From: Allocoprobacillus halotolerans
GTDB taxonomy: Bacteria; Bacillota_I; Bacilli_A; Erysipelotrichales; Coprobacillaceae
Assembly (NCBI RefSeq): GCF_024399475.1
Contig: NZ_CP101620.1
Span: 1,903,608 to 1,967,607 of the forward strand
Reading direction: 5' to 3'
Length of the DNA stretch: 64,000 nucleotides
Numbering within the stretch: the stretch's first letter is position 1; each line of letters opens with the position of its first letter. The notes under the pieces were generated by a model, which saw only the letters and a program-made list of their open reading frames with translations, searched no databases and was not told the DNA's origin. The position numbers and the translations under genes were made by a program. Shown in pieces: positions 1 through 8,794 of the stretch.

Positions 1-1
1 T

Positions 2-856
2 AGATGTCCATTTAAAAAAATGCGTGTGATTGAAAATGGTTTTGATAAAGTGGCAGCCATGAAAAAAACATATCAAAAGTTAAAATTAGATTGCTTAGCT
101 GTTTTAGGTGGTAATGGTTCATTAAAGACTGCGAATTTATTATCACAAGAAGGGTTAAATGTTATTGGTTTACCTAAAACAATAGATAATGATACATGGG
201 GAACTGATTATACTTTTGGTTTTCAATCAGCCGTTGATATTGCTTCAAGATATTTAGATGAAATTCAAACAACAGCTTCAAGTCATAGTCGTGTCTTTAT
301 TGTTGAAATTATGGGACATAAAGTGGGGCATTTGTGTTTGTCGGCAGGTTTGGCTTCAGGGGCAGATATGATTTTGTTGCCTGAAATTCCTTATGATATA
401 GAAGTGGTTGCCAGAGATATTGAAAAAAGAATCAAGACAGGTAGAAGATCGATTCTCATTGCTTGTGCTGAAGGTGCTATTTCTAAAGAAGAATCGATGC
501 TTTCTAAAAAACATTATAAGTTAAAAGTTGCAAGTCGTGAAGGTCAATCTGTGGTTTATGAGATTGCTGAAAAATTATCTCATTATATAGAGAAAGAAAT
601 TCGTGTGTCTTGTGTTGGACATGCTCAGCGTGGTGGACAACCTTGTGCTTATGATCGTGAAATGGCGACATTGATGGGTGTCGAAGGAGCAAAATTGATT
701 CTCAATAAAAATTATGGACAATTGGTTGTTTTGGTTGATCATCATTTGACATCTATTCCTTTATTGGAAACAGCTGGACAATTAAAATATGTAGATATTG
801 AAGGAAGTGCTGTGCAAAATGCACGTTTAATGGGTATTTCTTTTGGTGATGTATAA
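2..856 (+). CDS. 6-phosphofructokinase family protein (5' end outside window)
   Basis: Phosphorylates fructose 6-phosphate in the cytoplasm, the committing step of glycolysis. The frame stays open to the window edge, reading RCPFKK before the first ATG at 20, so the gene begins upstream. Visible family motifs are the nucleotide loop GGNGS (30-34 counted from that ATG) and the catalytic PKTIDND (52-58), followed by an IMGH block. At the two donor-determining positions it has Gly and Lys (GGNG and PKT). Classical bacterial ATP enzymes have Gly/Gly and PPi enzymes Asp/Lys, so the phosphate donor is not obvious. The usual GGDGS is GGNGS here. A hairpin terminator follows directly. Family assignment is secure, donor is not. 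Confidence 0.9.
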   Translation, partial: RCPFKKMRVIENGFDKVAAMKKTYQKLKLDCLAVLGGNGSLKTANLLSQEGLNVIGLPKTIDNDTWGTDYTFGFQSAVDIASRYLDEIQTTASSHSRVFIVEIMGHKVGHLCLSAGLASGADMILLPEIPYDIEVVARDIEKRIKTGRRSILIACAEGAISKEESMLSKKHYKLKVASREGQSVVYEIAEKLSHYIEKEIRVSCVGHAQRGGQPCAYDREMATLMGVEGAKLILNKNYGQLVVLVDHHLTSIPLLETAGQLKYVDIEGSAVQNARLMGISFGDV

Positions 857-858
857 AG

Positions 859-893
859 AATCTCTTGAGATTGATTTCTCAAGAGATTTTTGT
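859..893. terminator. Bidirectional intrinsic terminator
   Basis: Arms AATCTCTTGAGA (859-870) and TCTCAAGAGATT (877-888) form a perfect 12-bp stem followed by a T-rich tract. It lies between two convergent genes, so it probably ends both. Confidence 0.85.
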
Positions 894-1757
894 TAGGCTT
901 CAATTAATCCAAAATGAACAAAAGCATTATAGAGTCCATCTTGATCGACATCATCAGTGACATAGTCAGCCATGGCTTTGATTTCGTCACCACCACGACC
1001 CATCGCAACACCTACCTGGCAGTATTCAAGCATAGGAATATCAATTTTAACATCTCCAAAAGCAAATGTATCTTCGATGCTGGCATCAAGATATTTCAAT
1101 AATTTATCAATCGTATGAGCTTTGGTAATGTTTTTACTCCTAAATCACCAAATAAAGCAATTTCACCTTTGCCACTCCAAGTTCCTGGTTTCAAATCTGG
1201 GAATTCTCCAATAGAATCTAAATGATCTTGATAGCTTTCTAAGATAAAGCTAACCTTATGTAAATCATCACGATATAATTCAACACCATAGATCATTTCA
1301 GGGAAAATATCACGTACTGTCATTTCTTCAGCATGATCTTTTCCTTTTCTTTTACAATATTCTTTAATAACAGGGTTTCCTCTTTCTTCAAAGTTTTCAC
1401 TGGCAAATAAACCATTATTACTTTCAAGATAAAATTCTAAATGTCTAGATTTAACCAATCTACAATATGACGACATTGTTCTTTGGTAATCAATTGCTGC
1501 ATCACAATATGATCTTGATGTTCTACATAACTTCCGTTTCCACCAATCATACCATCCAATCCAATATCCCAGATATAATCATAAACTTCGGCTTTACTTC
1601 TTCCTGTACAAATATAAACTTTGTGTCTATTGGCATGGGCTTTTTGAATCGCTAACGCAGCTGATTCAGGTAATTTGTTTTCATAGTCTAATAATGTTCC
1701 ATCAACATCAATAAATATAATTTTACTCTTGATTTCCACTCCTTTACTTGTTTTCAT
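893..1757 (-). CDS. Cof-type HAD-superfamily phosphatase (two frameshifts)
   Basis: Cytoplasmic HAD phosphatase of the Cof/IIB type, probably acting on sugar phosphates; substrate unknown. Read in three frames it gives one 288-residue protein. The N-terminal nucleophile motif is FIDVDGTLLD, then CTGRS, a cap region, and the C-terminal FAFGDVKIDIPML acid motif. Frames change at the TTT run at 1450-1452 and the TTTTT run at 1131-1135; one extra base in each restores continuity. Both are homopolymers, so assembly error is more likely than decay. The start chosen is ATG at 1757. An AAAGGAG lies just inside the frame, so a slightly later start cannot be excluded. Convergent with the phosphofructokinase gene. 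Confidence 0.8.
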
Positions 1758-1897
1758 TATAAAAGAAAATCAAAAACAAAACATGGATTTAAAGAGAAAT
1801 GTAAAGAATATGCAAAAAAAGAGAAAAAAATATTATCATTTCTTTAATGTTTGCGAAAGGAATAGATTTATTTTAAAATAATATAAAGGTGGTATAT

Positions 1898-2779
1898 ATG
1901 TATATTGAAACAAAACAACAGTATTCGCAATTTCAAGGAGATGAATTAACTGATTTACTTGGCAAAATGACTTTTCAGATTAATAATTTTGGTTTATGGC
2001 AAAGTGATGAAGATACCAAAGCCAGTTATATATCCAATGATATAGAAATTGTCTATTATAAAGATGGAGGTTCTACAACGATTATTGGTGATAAACAATA
2101 TGAATGTCCAGTTGGCAGTTTTTTAATTTTAGAACCTTTTCAGTTAAATACGTCTATTAATCATGGGCATGATCATTATGCTTATTATTATTTTCATTTT
2201 GAAATTGAACCAATATATTTAAAAACACAGTTTTTATCCATGTTGACGTATCATGGACATTTGATTTATCCTGATGAAGTGCGTGATTTTCAAGAAATGT
2301 TGGAGCGATTGTTGATTGAAGCGCGTGAAAAGGAAATTGGTTATTCCAGTGTTATTACTTCAGCATTAATAAGAATTATTGTTGATATTATGAGGGCTCA
2401 AATCAAAAGAGGGAATGATTTACAGATTGAAGTCAGTCAATCTTCTTATGCTGGATTAATTAATGAAAGTGTGAAATATATCCAAAAACATCTTTATGAA
2501 CCGATTCGTTTACAGGTTATGGCACAATCTTTAGGCGTATCCACAAGTGTTTTGTATAAAGCTTTTATCAATGTTTTACATACTTCACCTGCTTTCTATA
2601 TCCAACAACAAAAGATTGCCTATGTCCAAAAACAGCTTTTGCTTGGAAAAAATGTGAATACCTTATCGCAGGAACTTGGTTATTCATCAGCCTATCATTT
2701 ATCAAAGGCTTTTAAAAAGATCGTGGGGATGAGTCCTCGTGATTATAAAAAGCAAATGACATTCAAGAAAACTTTGTGA
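1898..2779 (+). CDS. AraC-family transcriptional regulator
   Basis: DNA-binding regulator of about 293 residues. The N-terminal half (to about residue 165) has the pattern of a cupin-like sensor domain, including a His-rich GHDHYAYYYFHFE strand. The C-terminal 100 residues carry two helix-turn-helix motifs typical of AraC/XylS proteins (MAQSLGVSTSVLYKAF, then LSQELGYSSAYHLSKAF and GMSPRDYKK). The ATG at 1898 is chosen over a GTG at 1889 because AAAGGTGG lies 6 bases upstream. It sits directly before two flavin oxidoreductase genes on the same strand. A pair of direct repeats spaced 21 bp in the intergenic region makes these its probable targets. The effector is unknown. Confidence 0.87.
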   Translation: MYIETKQQYSQFQGDELTDLLGKMTFQINNFGLWQSDEDTKASYISNDIEIVYYKDGGSTTIIGDKQYECPVGSFLILEPFQLNTSINHGHDHYAYYYFHFEIEPIYLKTQFLSMLTYHGHLIYPDEVRDFQEMLERLLIEAREKEIGYSSVITSALIRIIVDIMRAQIKRGNDLQIEVSQSSYAGLINESVKYIQKHLYEPIRLQVMAQSLGVSTSVLYKAFINVLHTSPAFYIQQQKIAYVQKQLLLGKNVNTLSQELGYSSAYHLSKAFKKIVGMSPRDYKKQMTFKKTL

Positions 2780-2782
2780 AAT

Positions 2783-2816
2783 AAAAAACATATATGAAAA
2801 AGTATATGTTTTTTAG
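2783..2816 (+). terminator. Intrinsic terminator after the AraC-type gene
   Basis: Arms AAAAAACATATA (2783-2794) and TATATGTTTTTT (2803-2814) with an 8-base loop. The right arm overlaps the first of two direct repeats that may be operator half-sites, so the sequence could serve two roles. Confidence 0.6.
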
Positions 2817-2836
2817 CTAAAAGCGTATGTTTTATA
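2801..2836 (+). promoter_or_regulatory. Candidate AraC-type operator (direct repeats)
   Basis: AGTATATGTTTT begins at 2801 and AGCGTATGTTTT at 2822. They are in direct orientation 21 bp apart, two helical turns, which is the geometry AraC-family proteins usually bind. The pair lies between the regulator and the oxidoreductase gene starting at 2886. Inferred from spacing only. Confidence 0.45.
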
Positions 2837-2885
2837 TATTTGTAAGTGCTATCATAGGTGTGATAAAAACAAGGAGGAAAAAAGA

Positions 2886-4819
2886 ATGAATTTATTAGAA
2901 CCTATTCAAGTAGGAAAAATCACATTAAAAAATAGAATTATGTTTCCACCGATGACAACAGGATATGAAGAAAGAGATGGAAGCATTGGAACACAAAGTT
3001 TTAATTTTTATAAAAGATTGGCTGAAGGTGGTGTCGCTTATATTGTATTAGGTGATGTTGCACCCGTGAATACTGTATCTCCAACACCAAAGCTTTTCCA
3101 TGATGGACAGATTGAAGCTTATCAAAAATTAGCTGATGCTTTACATGTATATGATTGTAAATTAGGGATTCAATTATTCCATCCAGAATATGATGTAGAT
3201 GCTTTAGCTGAACTCTTTAGAAAAGGAGATATGCAGGCTGCACGTGCAAAATTACATCATGATATGTTACATTATATTGATGAAGTGACAGAAGAACAAT
3301 TAAATACAATTTTAGAAAAAATGGGTGATTGCGTGAAACGTGCTTATCAGGCAGGTGTTGATGTGATTGAAGTCCATGGAGATCGTTTAGTAGGTTCTTT
3401 ATGTTCAACAATCTTAAATCACCGCAATGATCAATATGGTGGGGTTTTTGAAAATAGAATTCGTTTTGCATTAGATGTTGTGAAAACTATTAAAGAATAT
3501 GCACCAGATATTTGTATTGATTATAAATTACCAGTTGTCACAGTGAACCCAGATGGAACGCTGAGAGGAAAAGGTGGTTTATTAATTGAAGAAGCAGTGA
3601 AGTTTGCGAAAATCTTAGAAGAAGCTGGCGTTGATATGATTCATGTTGGTCAAGCCAATCATACTGGAAATATGAATGATACAATTCCTGCAATGGGAAC
3701 AACACCATATAGTTTTATGGCATCTTATACAAAACAAATTAAAGAAGCTGTAGCTATTCCAGTTTCTGCTGTTGGACGTATTATCACACCAGAAAACGGT
3801 GAAGCATTAATTGAAAATGGTGTTTGTGATATAATTGGATTAGGTCGTTCTTTATTGGCTGATCCTGATTATGTTAAAAAATTAGAAGCCGGTGAAGGTA
3901 CACGTATTCGTCATTGTATGATGTGTAATAAAGGATGTACAGATTCTATTCAAAACAGAAAATTCTTAAGCTGTGTTTTAAATGCTGAAAATGGATATGA
4001 ATATGATCGTGTTATTACACCAGCAACTGATAAGAAAAAGTTGTTGTTGTGGGTGGTGGACCAGCAGGTATGGAAGCTGCCAGAGTGGCCAAAACAAAAG
4101 GACATGATGTCGTTTTATTTGAAAAAGAAACAACTTTAGGTGGACAATTAAATATTGCGGCTGTGCCACCTAGAAAATATGAAATGAATCGTGGTATTCA
4201 TTATTTAACAAATGAAATGAAAGCATTAGATATTGATTTAAGATTAGGACAAGCAGTGTGCGCTAAATGTGTCCTTGATGAAAATCCAGATGCAGTGATT
4301 GTCGCTGTTGGAGCATTTAATGTCATTCCAAATATTCCAGGTTGTGATTTACCACATGTTTATGATGCATGGAAAGTGCTTAACCATGAACAATTACCAA
4401 GTGGAAAAGTTGTTGTTATTGGTGGTGGATTAGTTGGTGCTGAAACAGCTGAATTATTAGCTCAAATGGGAGCTGAAGTCACAATCGTTGAAATGATGGA
4501 TACAATCGCTAAAGAAGAATCTACAACAGTTCGTCCAACAATGATGGCTGATTTTGAAAAACATGGTGTGAAACAATATGTCAATACAAAAGTGACAGCT
4601 ATTACACCAACAAGTCTAGAAGCCCAAAATGAAGAAGGTCAGTTATCTATTGACTGTGATTATGTTGTCTTAGCTGTAGGTGCAAAACCAAATACTTTTG
4701 ATACATCATTATTAGAAGAAAAAGGTATCAAAGTTTATGTTGTCGGTGATTGCCATGACAAAGCAGCAGATATTAATCATGCCATTGAAGAAGGATATTT
4801 AGCTGCTAATGGTATTTAA
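2886..4819 (+). CDS. NADH:flavin oxidoreductase / enoate reductase, Old Yellow Enzyme-type with FAD domain (frameshift)
   Basis: Three-part reductase of the 2,4-dienoyl-CoA reductase/BaiCD type. It has an N-terminal FMN TIM barrel (residues 1-330), a [4Fe-4S] Cys cluster C-x2-C-x3-C-x11-C (CMMCNKGC then C), and a C-terminal FAD/NAD(P)H domain with GGGPAGMEAA and a second GGGLVGAE dinucleotide motif. Such enzymes reduce C=C bonds of enoates, dienoyl-CoAs or oxo-steroids with NAD(P)H; substrate unknown. The frame changes at the AAAAA run 4035-4039. One more A gives KKVVVVGGG and a 644-residue protein. GGAGGA precedes the ATG. It is followed 13 bp later by a paralogue. Confidence 0.85.
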
Positions 4820-4832
4820 GGAAGTGAATACA

Positions 4833-6779
4833 ATGAATCAATTTCCACATTTATTTGAACCTATTCAAATAGGAAATCAGATAGTTAAAAATAGAATTTT
4901 TATGCCTCCTTTATCAACCAATTTAGGAAATAAAGGTTATGTGACAGATGAACTTGTAGAACATTATAAAGCACGTGCAAAAGGTGGCGTTGGATTGTTT
5001 GTGACAGAAGTGGTGACAGTGGAACCAACTTATGTCTATCTACCTGGTGATATGTCTATTTATGATGATTCTTTCATTGAAGGATGGAAAAAATTAGTTG
5101 ATGGTGTCCATGAATATGGAGCAAAGATCTTACCACAGCTTTTCCATCCTGCCTATATGGCATTTCCTATTCCAGGAACACCACAATTGATTGCACCATC
5201 ACATGTTGGTCCTTATTATGCTAAAGAAGCACCTCGTCCTATCACAAAAGAAGAATTGAAAGTTATTATTCAACAATTTGCCCACGCAGCTTTAAGAGTC
5301 AAAAAAGCTGGTGGTGATGGAGTTGAAGTGCATGCAGCACACGCCCATGGATTGTTAGGTGGATTTTTATCACCACTTTATAATAAACGTACAGATGAAT
5401 ATGGTGGTAATATTGATGCCCGTTTAAAATTGACTTTAGAAGTCATTGAAGCGATTAGAGAAACATGTGGATCTGATTTTATTATTGATGTGCGTATTTC
5501 GGGAGATGAATATAGCGATGGTGGTTTGAATATCAATGATATGATTTATGTTGCTAAAAAATTGGAAGCACATGGTGTGGATATGTTGCATGTTTCTGGT
5601 GGAACAACGATTGCTAGAGGAAGTTCTATTCCTGCACCTGGAACACCAATGGGAAGTCATGCAGCTTTATCTGCTGAAATTAAGAAGTATGTATCTATTC
5701 CAGTTGCTACAGTTGGTCGTATTGTTGAACCTTGGGTAGCTGAAGAATTAATCGCTAATGGTAAGGCTGATGCTTGTATGATGGGACGTGCCAACCTTTG
5801 TGATCCAGAATTTGCAAATAAGGCGAAAGCTGGAGAAGTGGAAGATATTCGCCCATGTATTGGCTGTCTACGTTGTTTAAATGGCATTATGTTTGGTAAA
5901 CCAGTTGCCTGTACAATGAATCCATCATTTGCTTTAGAAAACGAAGATACCATTCAACCATCTTCAGCGAAAAAGAAAGTGCTTGTGATTGGTGGTGGAC
6001 CTGCTGGTATGGAAGCTGCGTTTATTGCGAAAAAACGTGGTCATGAAGTTGTCTTATGCGAAAAAGAAGATGAACTTGGTGGCGCATTAAAAATAGCTTC
6101 TGTTCCAATTGGTAAACAAGACTTATGTCAAGTGATTAAATGGATGAAACGTCGACTTGTTCAATCAGGTGTTGATATTCGTATGCATACACCAGTGACT
6201 TTGGATATGTTACAAAACGAATTTCATGATTATGAGGTTATTGCTGCACCAGGAGCGAAACCGCTTATCATTCAACCTTTTACAACATTTAAACAATGGA
6301 TGACTGGTGATGATATATTATCTGGACGTGCTTTTCCAGGTCGTAAGCTTGTCATTATTGGTGGAGGTTCAGTGGGTTGTGAACTAGCAGATTATTTAGC
6401 GCCATTAGTCAATGACCGTTTTCCTAGAAATCGTGATATTACGATTATTGAAATGGGTCAAGAAGTGATGTTGAAAGAGTCTGGGCCAGGTCGTTCTTTA
6501 CTTGTTCAAAGATTAATGAAAAAAGGTGTCAAGATGATTGTCAATGCGAAAGTTGAAAGCGTAACAGACAATCAAATTACATATATCCAAAATCAACAAT
6601 CTTATACGATTGATGATGCTGATACGTTAGTTCTGGCCTGTGGTTATCAACCAGACGTTACTGTTGAAGAAATGTTGAAATCTGCGAATGTATCTTATCA
6701 TTTGATTGGTGATGGACATCAGGTAGGAAATATTAAAGATGCAGTGAGTGAGGGTTATGAAATTGCACGACATATATAG
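4833..6779 (+). CDS. NADH:flavin oxidoreductase / enoate reductase, second paralogue
   Basis: Intact 648-residue homologue of the preceding enzyme, with the same order: FMN barrel (active-site region EVHAAHAHGLL), Fe-S cluster, then FAD/NAD domain with GGGPAGMEAAF near residue 395 and GGGSVGCELAD near 515. The Cys spacing is C-x2-C-x2-C-x11-C (CIGCLRC then C), one residue shorter than the usual C-x2-C-x3-C seen in the neighbour. Start is ATG 4833 with AAGGAAGTGA 7 bases upstream; an upstream in-frame start at 4809 lies inside the previous gene. Probably co-transcribed with 2886-4819 and ended by the hairpin at 6779. Substrate unknown; a pair of reductases for successive C=C bonds is a reasonable guess. 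Confidence 0.87.
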   Translation: MNQFPHLFEPIQIGNQIVKNRIFMPPLSTNLGNKGYVTDELVEHYKARAKGGVGLFVTEVVTVEPTYVYLPGDMSIYDDSFIEGWKKLVDGVHEYGAKILPQLFHPAYMAFPIPGTPQLIAPSHVGPYYAKEAPRPITKEELKVIIQQFAHAALRVKKAGGDGVEVHAAHAHGLLGGFLSPLYNKRTDEYGGNIDARLKLTLEVIEAIRETCGSDFIIDVRISGDEYSDGGLNINDMIYVAKKLEAHGVDMLHVSGGTTIARGSSIPAPGTPMGSHAALSAEIKKYVSIPVATVGRIVEPWVAEELIANGKADACMMGRANLCDPEFANKAKAGEVEDIRPCIGCLRCLNGIMFGKPVACTMNPSFALENEDTIQPSSAKKKVLVIGGGPAGMEAAFIAKKRGHEVVLCEKEDELGGALKIASVPIGKQDLCQVIKWMKRRLVQSGVDIRMHTPVTLDMLQNEFHDYEVIAAPGAKPLIIQPFTTFKQWMTGDDILSGRAFPGRKLVIIGGGSVGCELADYLAPLVNDRFPRNRDITIIEMGQEVMLKESGPGRSLLVQRLMKKGVKMIVNAKVESVTDNQITYIQNQQSYTIDDADTLVLACGYQPDVTVEEMLKSANVSYHLIGDGHQVGNIKDAVSEGYEIARHI

Positions 6780-6806
6780 AAACTGTTTTATAGCAGTTTC
6801 TTTTTT
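6779..6806 (+). terminator. Intrinsic terminator
   Basis: GAAACTG (6779-6785) pairs with CAGTTTC (6794-6800), followed by six T. Ends the oxidoreductase pair. Confidence 0.8.
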
Positions 6807-6859
6807 CGGACATAGAATGCATTTTCAGGTGTTTATATATAAAATCCTTTTGACCCATG

Positions 6860-6895
6860 AAAACATTCGTTTTCTGATATGTTTTGTTGTATAAT
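6860..6895 (+). promoter_or_regulatory. Promoter with overlapping palindrome upstream of the RpiR-type gene
   Basis: The -10 box TATAAT is at 6890-6895. The palindrome GAAAACATTCGTTTTC (6860-6875) covers where the -35 should lie. A very similar AAAACATTGTTTT occupies the same place before the paralogous regulator at 23241, suggesting autoregulation by a shared operator. Confidence 0.5.
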
Positions 6896-6914
6896 AGAAA
6901 AAAGGGGTGAAACG

Positions 6915-7678
6915 ATGGAAATATTAATATCACGTATTTTAAAGTATTTGAATGGTTGTTTAAATGATGATTATATGTATCGTATTGGAAGTTTTGTCGT
7001 CAAACATTATCATCAAATTTGTCATTATGATTTTCAAAAGTTTATTGATGAAGTTAAATGTAGTCAAGAAGATGCTATGTCATTTTTCAAGCATCTAGGA
7101 TTACATTCCTATGAAGAATTTCATCAACAGATGAATTTAGATAAACAGCTTCGTTTAGATCAAATAGAAGCCAGAATGTTACAGACTGATGTAGAAAAGT
7201 TTTTATCTCATTTACAAATTAAAGTGGAGAAAGAGAAATTTTTAAATAATATTGATGAGATTTGTAATTTGATTTTTGAGAAAAAAGAGTAGTGATTGTT
7301 GGAGCATTATATCCTAGCTGTATTGCAGTTGATTTTCAGACGGATTTAATTACTTTAGGAAAAGAAGTTATTGAATATCATCATTTTGATGAAGAATTTG
7401 AATTTTCTGATGATGATGTCGTATTGTTTATTACAGCAACTGGACGTACGATGGAAGAAAATGCTAAAAAAATGGTGAAACAGAATTTATGTGAAGCTTA
7501 TGTTGTTTTAGTGACACAAAATAAAAAGTATATTCAATTTGAAGATGTTTGCCCTGATTATGTTGTTCATGTTTCAGGAACATTTGATGGATTAGAATTT
7601 AATTATCAAACAATGATAATTTTTGATTTATTAAGAATTCGTTATTATAAAAAATTTTATATAGAAGATGAATCATAG
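6915..7678 (+). CDS. RpiR/MurR-family regulator with SIS domain (frameshift)
   Basis: Sugar-phosphate-responsive transcription regulator: N-terminal RpiR-type helix-turn-helix (residues 1-80) and C-terminal SIS domain that binds phosphosugars (VGALYPSCIAVDFQTDL, ITATGRTMEEN). The frame breaks at the AAAAAA run 7281-7286. One more A gives KKRVVIVGA, exactly matching the intact paralogue at 23241-23993 (KNKRVIVIGA), and a 254-residue protein. Start is ATG 6915 (GGGGTGA upstream), matching the paralogue start SRILKYLNGCL. The helix-turn-helix is diverged from MurR-type sequences. The CapA-like gene starts 9 bp after its stop, so the two may be co-transcribed. Confidence 0.8.
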
Positions 7679-7687
7679 GTGGTATTT

Positions 7688-8704
7688 ATGAAGAAAGGAA
7701 TACAATATTTATTGGTGATATGTTTTACATTGATGTTGATAGGATGTCAAAGTGAAAAGCCACAAGTAACACAAAATGAAGAAGAAAAAGTAGAAACGAA
7801 AGAACCTGAAGTGAAAAAGACAGAAATCACTTTATCTTTTGTGGGTGATATAACTTTAGGAAATTATGCTGGTCAAGGTTATGATGGGTCTTTTGATCAG
7901 GAATATGAAAAACAAGGTAAAGATTGTACATATTTTTTAAAGAATGTCAAATCTGTTTTTGAAGCTGATGATTTAACGATTGCCAATTTAGAAGGCCCAT
8001 TAACAACAAGTCAAGATTATGCCCAAAAGACTTTTGCGTTTCAAGGGAAACCAGAATATGTTAATATTTTAACTGAGGGTGATATTGAAGCTGTCACATT
8101 AGCCAATAATCATTCAAAAGATCATTTTGAACAAGGGATGCAAGATACGAAAGATATTTTAGATGAAAAAGAGATTGCACATTTTGGTTATGATGAAAGT
8201 TCTGTAATAGATGTCAAAGGGATTCAAGTTGGACTTTTAGGTTATGCTTTTCCTAGTGAGGTCACTACTGATATGAAAAAGGCGATTACAGAATTAAAGG
8301 AAAAATGTGATTTGGTTATTGTTTATTTTCATTGGGGAATTGAACGTGATAAGGCACCAATGGAATCACAGCGCAGTCTTGCAAAACAGACAATAGATGC
8401 TGGAGCTGATTTGATCATTGGTTCACATCCTCATGTTTTACAGGGTATTGAAACATATAAAGGGAAAAAGATTGTTTATAGTTTAGGTAATTTCTGTTTT
8501 GGTGGAAATAAAAATCCAAGTGATAAAGATACCATGATTTATCAACATACTTTTTCATTTGAAAATGATGAATTGGTTAAAGAAGAAAGTAAAGTCATTC
8601 CTTGTATGATTTCTTCTACATCTTCACGTAATAATTATCAGCCTACAATTGTAGAGGGTGATGATGCATCACGTGTTTTAAAGAAAGTCAATGACATAAA
8701 ATAG
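7688..8704 (+). CDS. CapA-family lipoprotein (metallophosphatase-like fold)
   Basis: 338-residue membrane-anchored protein. The signal peptide has a lipobox LIGC with Cys20 as lipidation site, then an acidic/Lys linker (about 21-55), then a PGA_cap-type domain. Family motifs visible are LSFVGDITLGN, IANLEGPLT, LANNHSKDHFEQG, GSHPHVLQG and VYSLGNFCFGG. CapA proteins belong to the calcineurin-like metallophosphatase fold and take part in poly-gamma-glutamate capsule handling in bacilli. No capB, capC or capE is nearby, so that role is not implied here. ATG 7688 is preceded by AGGTGG. A terminator follows at 8699. Confidence 0.85.
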   Translation: MKKGIQYLLVICFTLMLIGCQSEKPQVTQNEEEKVETKEPEVKKTEITLSFVGDITLGNYAGQGYDGSFDQEYEKQGKDCTYFLKNVKSVFEADDLTIANLEGPLTTSQDYAQKTFAFQGKPEYVNILTEGDIEAVTLANNHSKDHFEQGMQDTKDILDEKEIAHFGYDESSVIDVKGIQVGLLGYAFPSEVTTDMKKAITELKEKCDLVIVYFHWGIERDKAPMESQRSLAKQTIDAGADLIIGSHPHVLQGIETYKGKKIVYSLGNFCFGGNKNPSDKDTMIYQHTFSFENDELVKEESKVIPCMISSTSSRNNYQPTIVEGDDASRVLKKVNDIK

Positions 8705-8726
8705 CATGTTTATGCTATTTTTGTTT
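8699..8726 (+). terminator. Intrinsic terminator
   Basis: AAATAGCA (8699-8706) pairs with TGCTATTT (8713-8720), followed by TTGTTTT; it overlaps the stop codon of the CapA-like gene. Confidence 0.75.
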
Positions 8727-8794
8727 TGGAGATTTATTTGATGTTTTGATATCTCAATGATACAATAAAGATAAAGAAAAAGTGAGGAAAGCTT

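Noticed and set aside
504-692. Minus-strand 62-residue ORF within the phosphofructokinase gene
   Set aside because: Lies antisense to a conserved coding region, has no ribosome site and a low-complexity His-rich composition.
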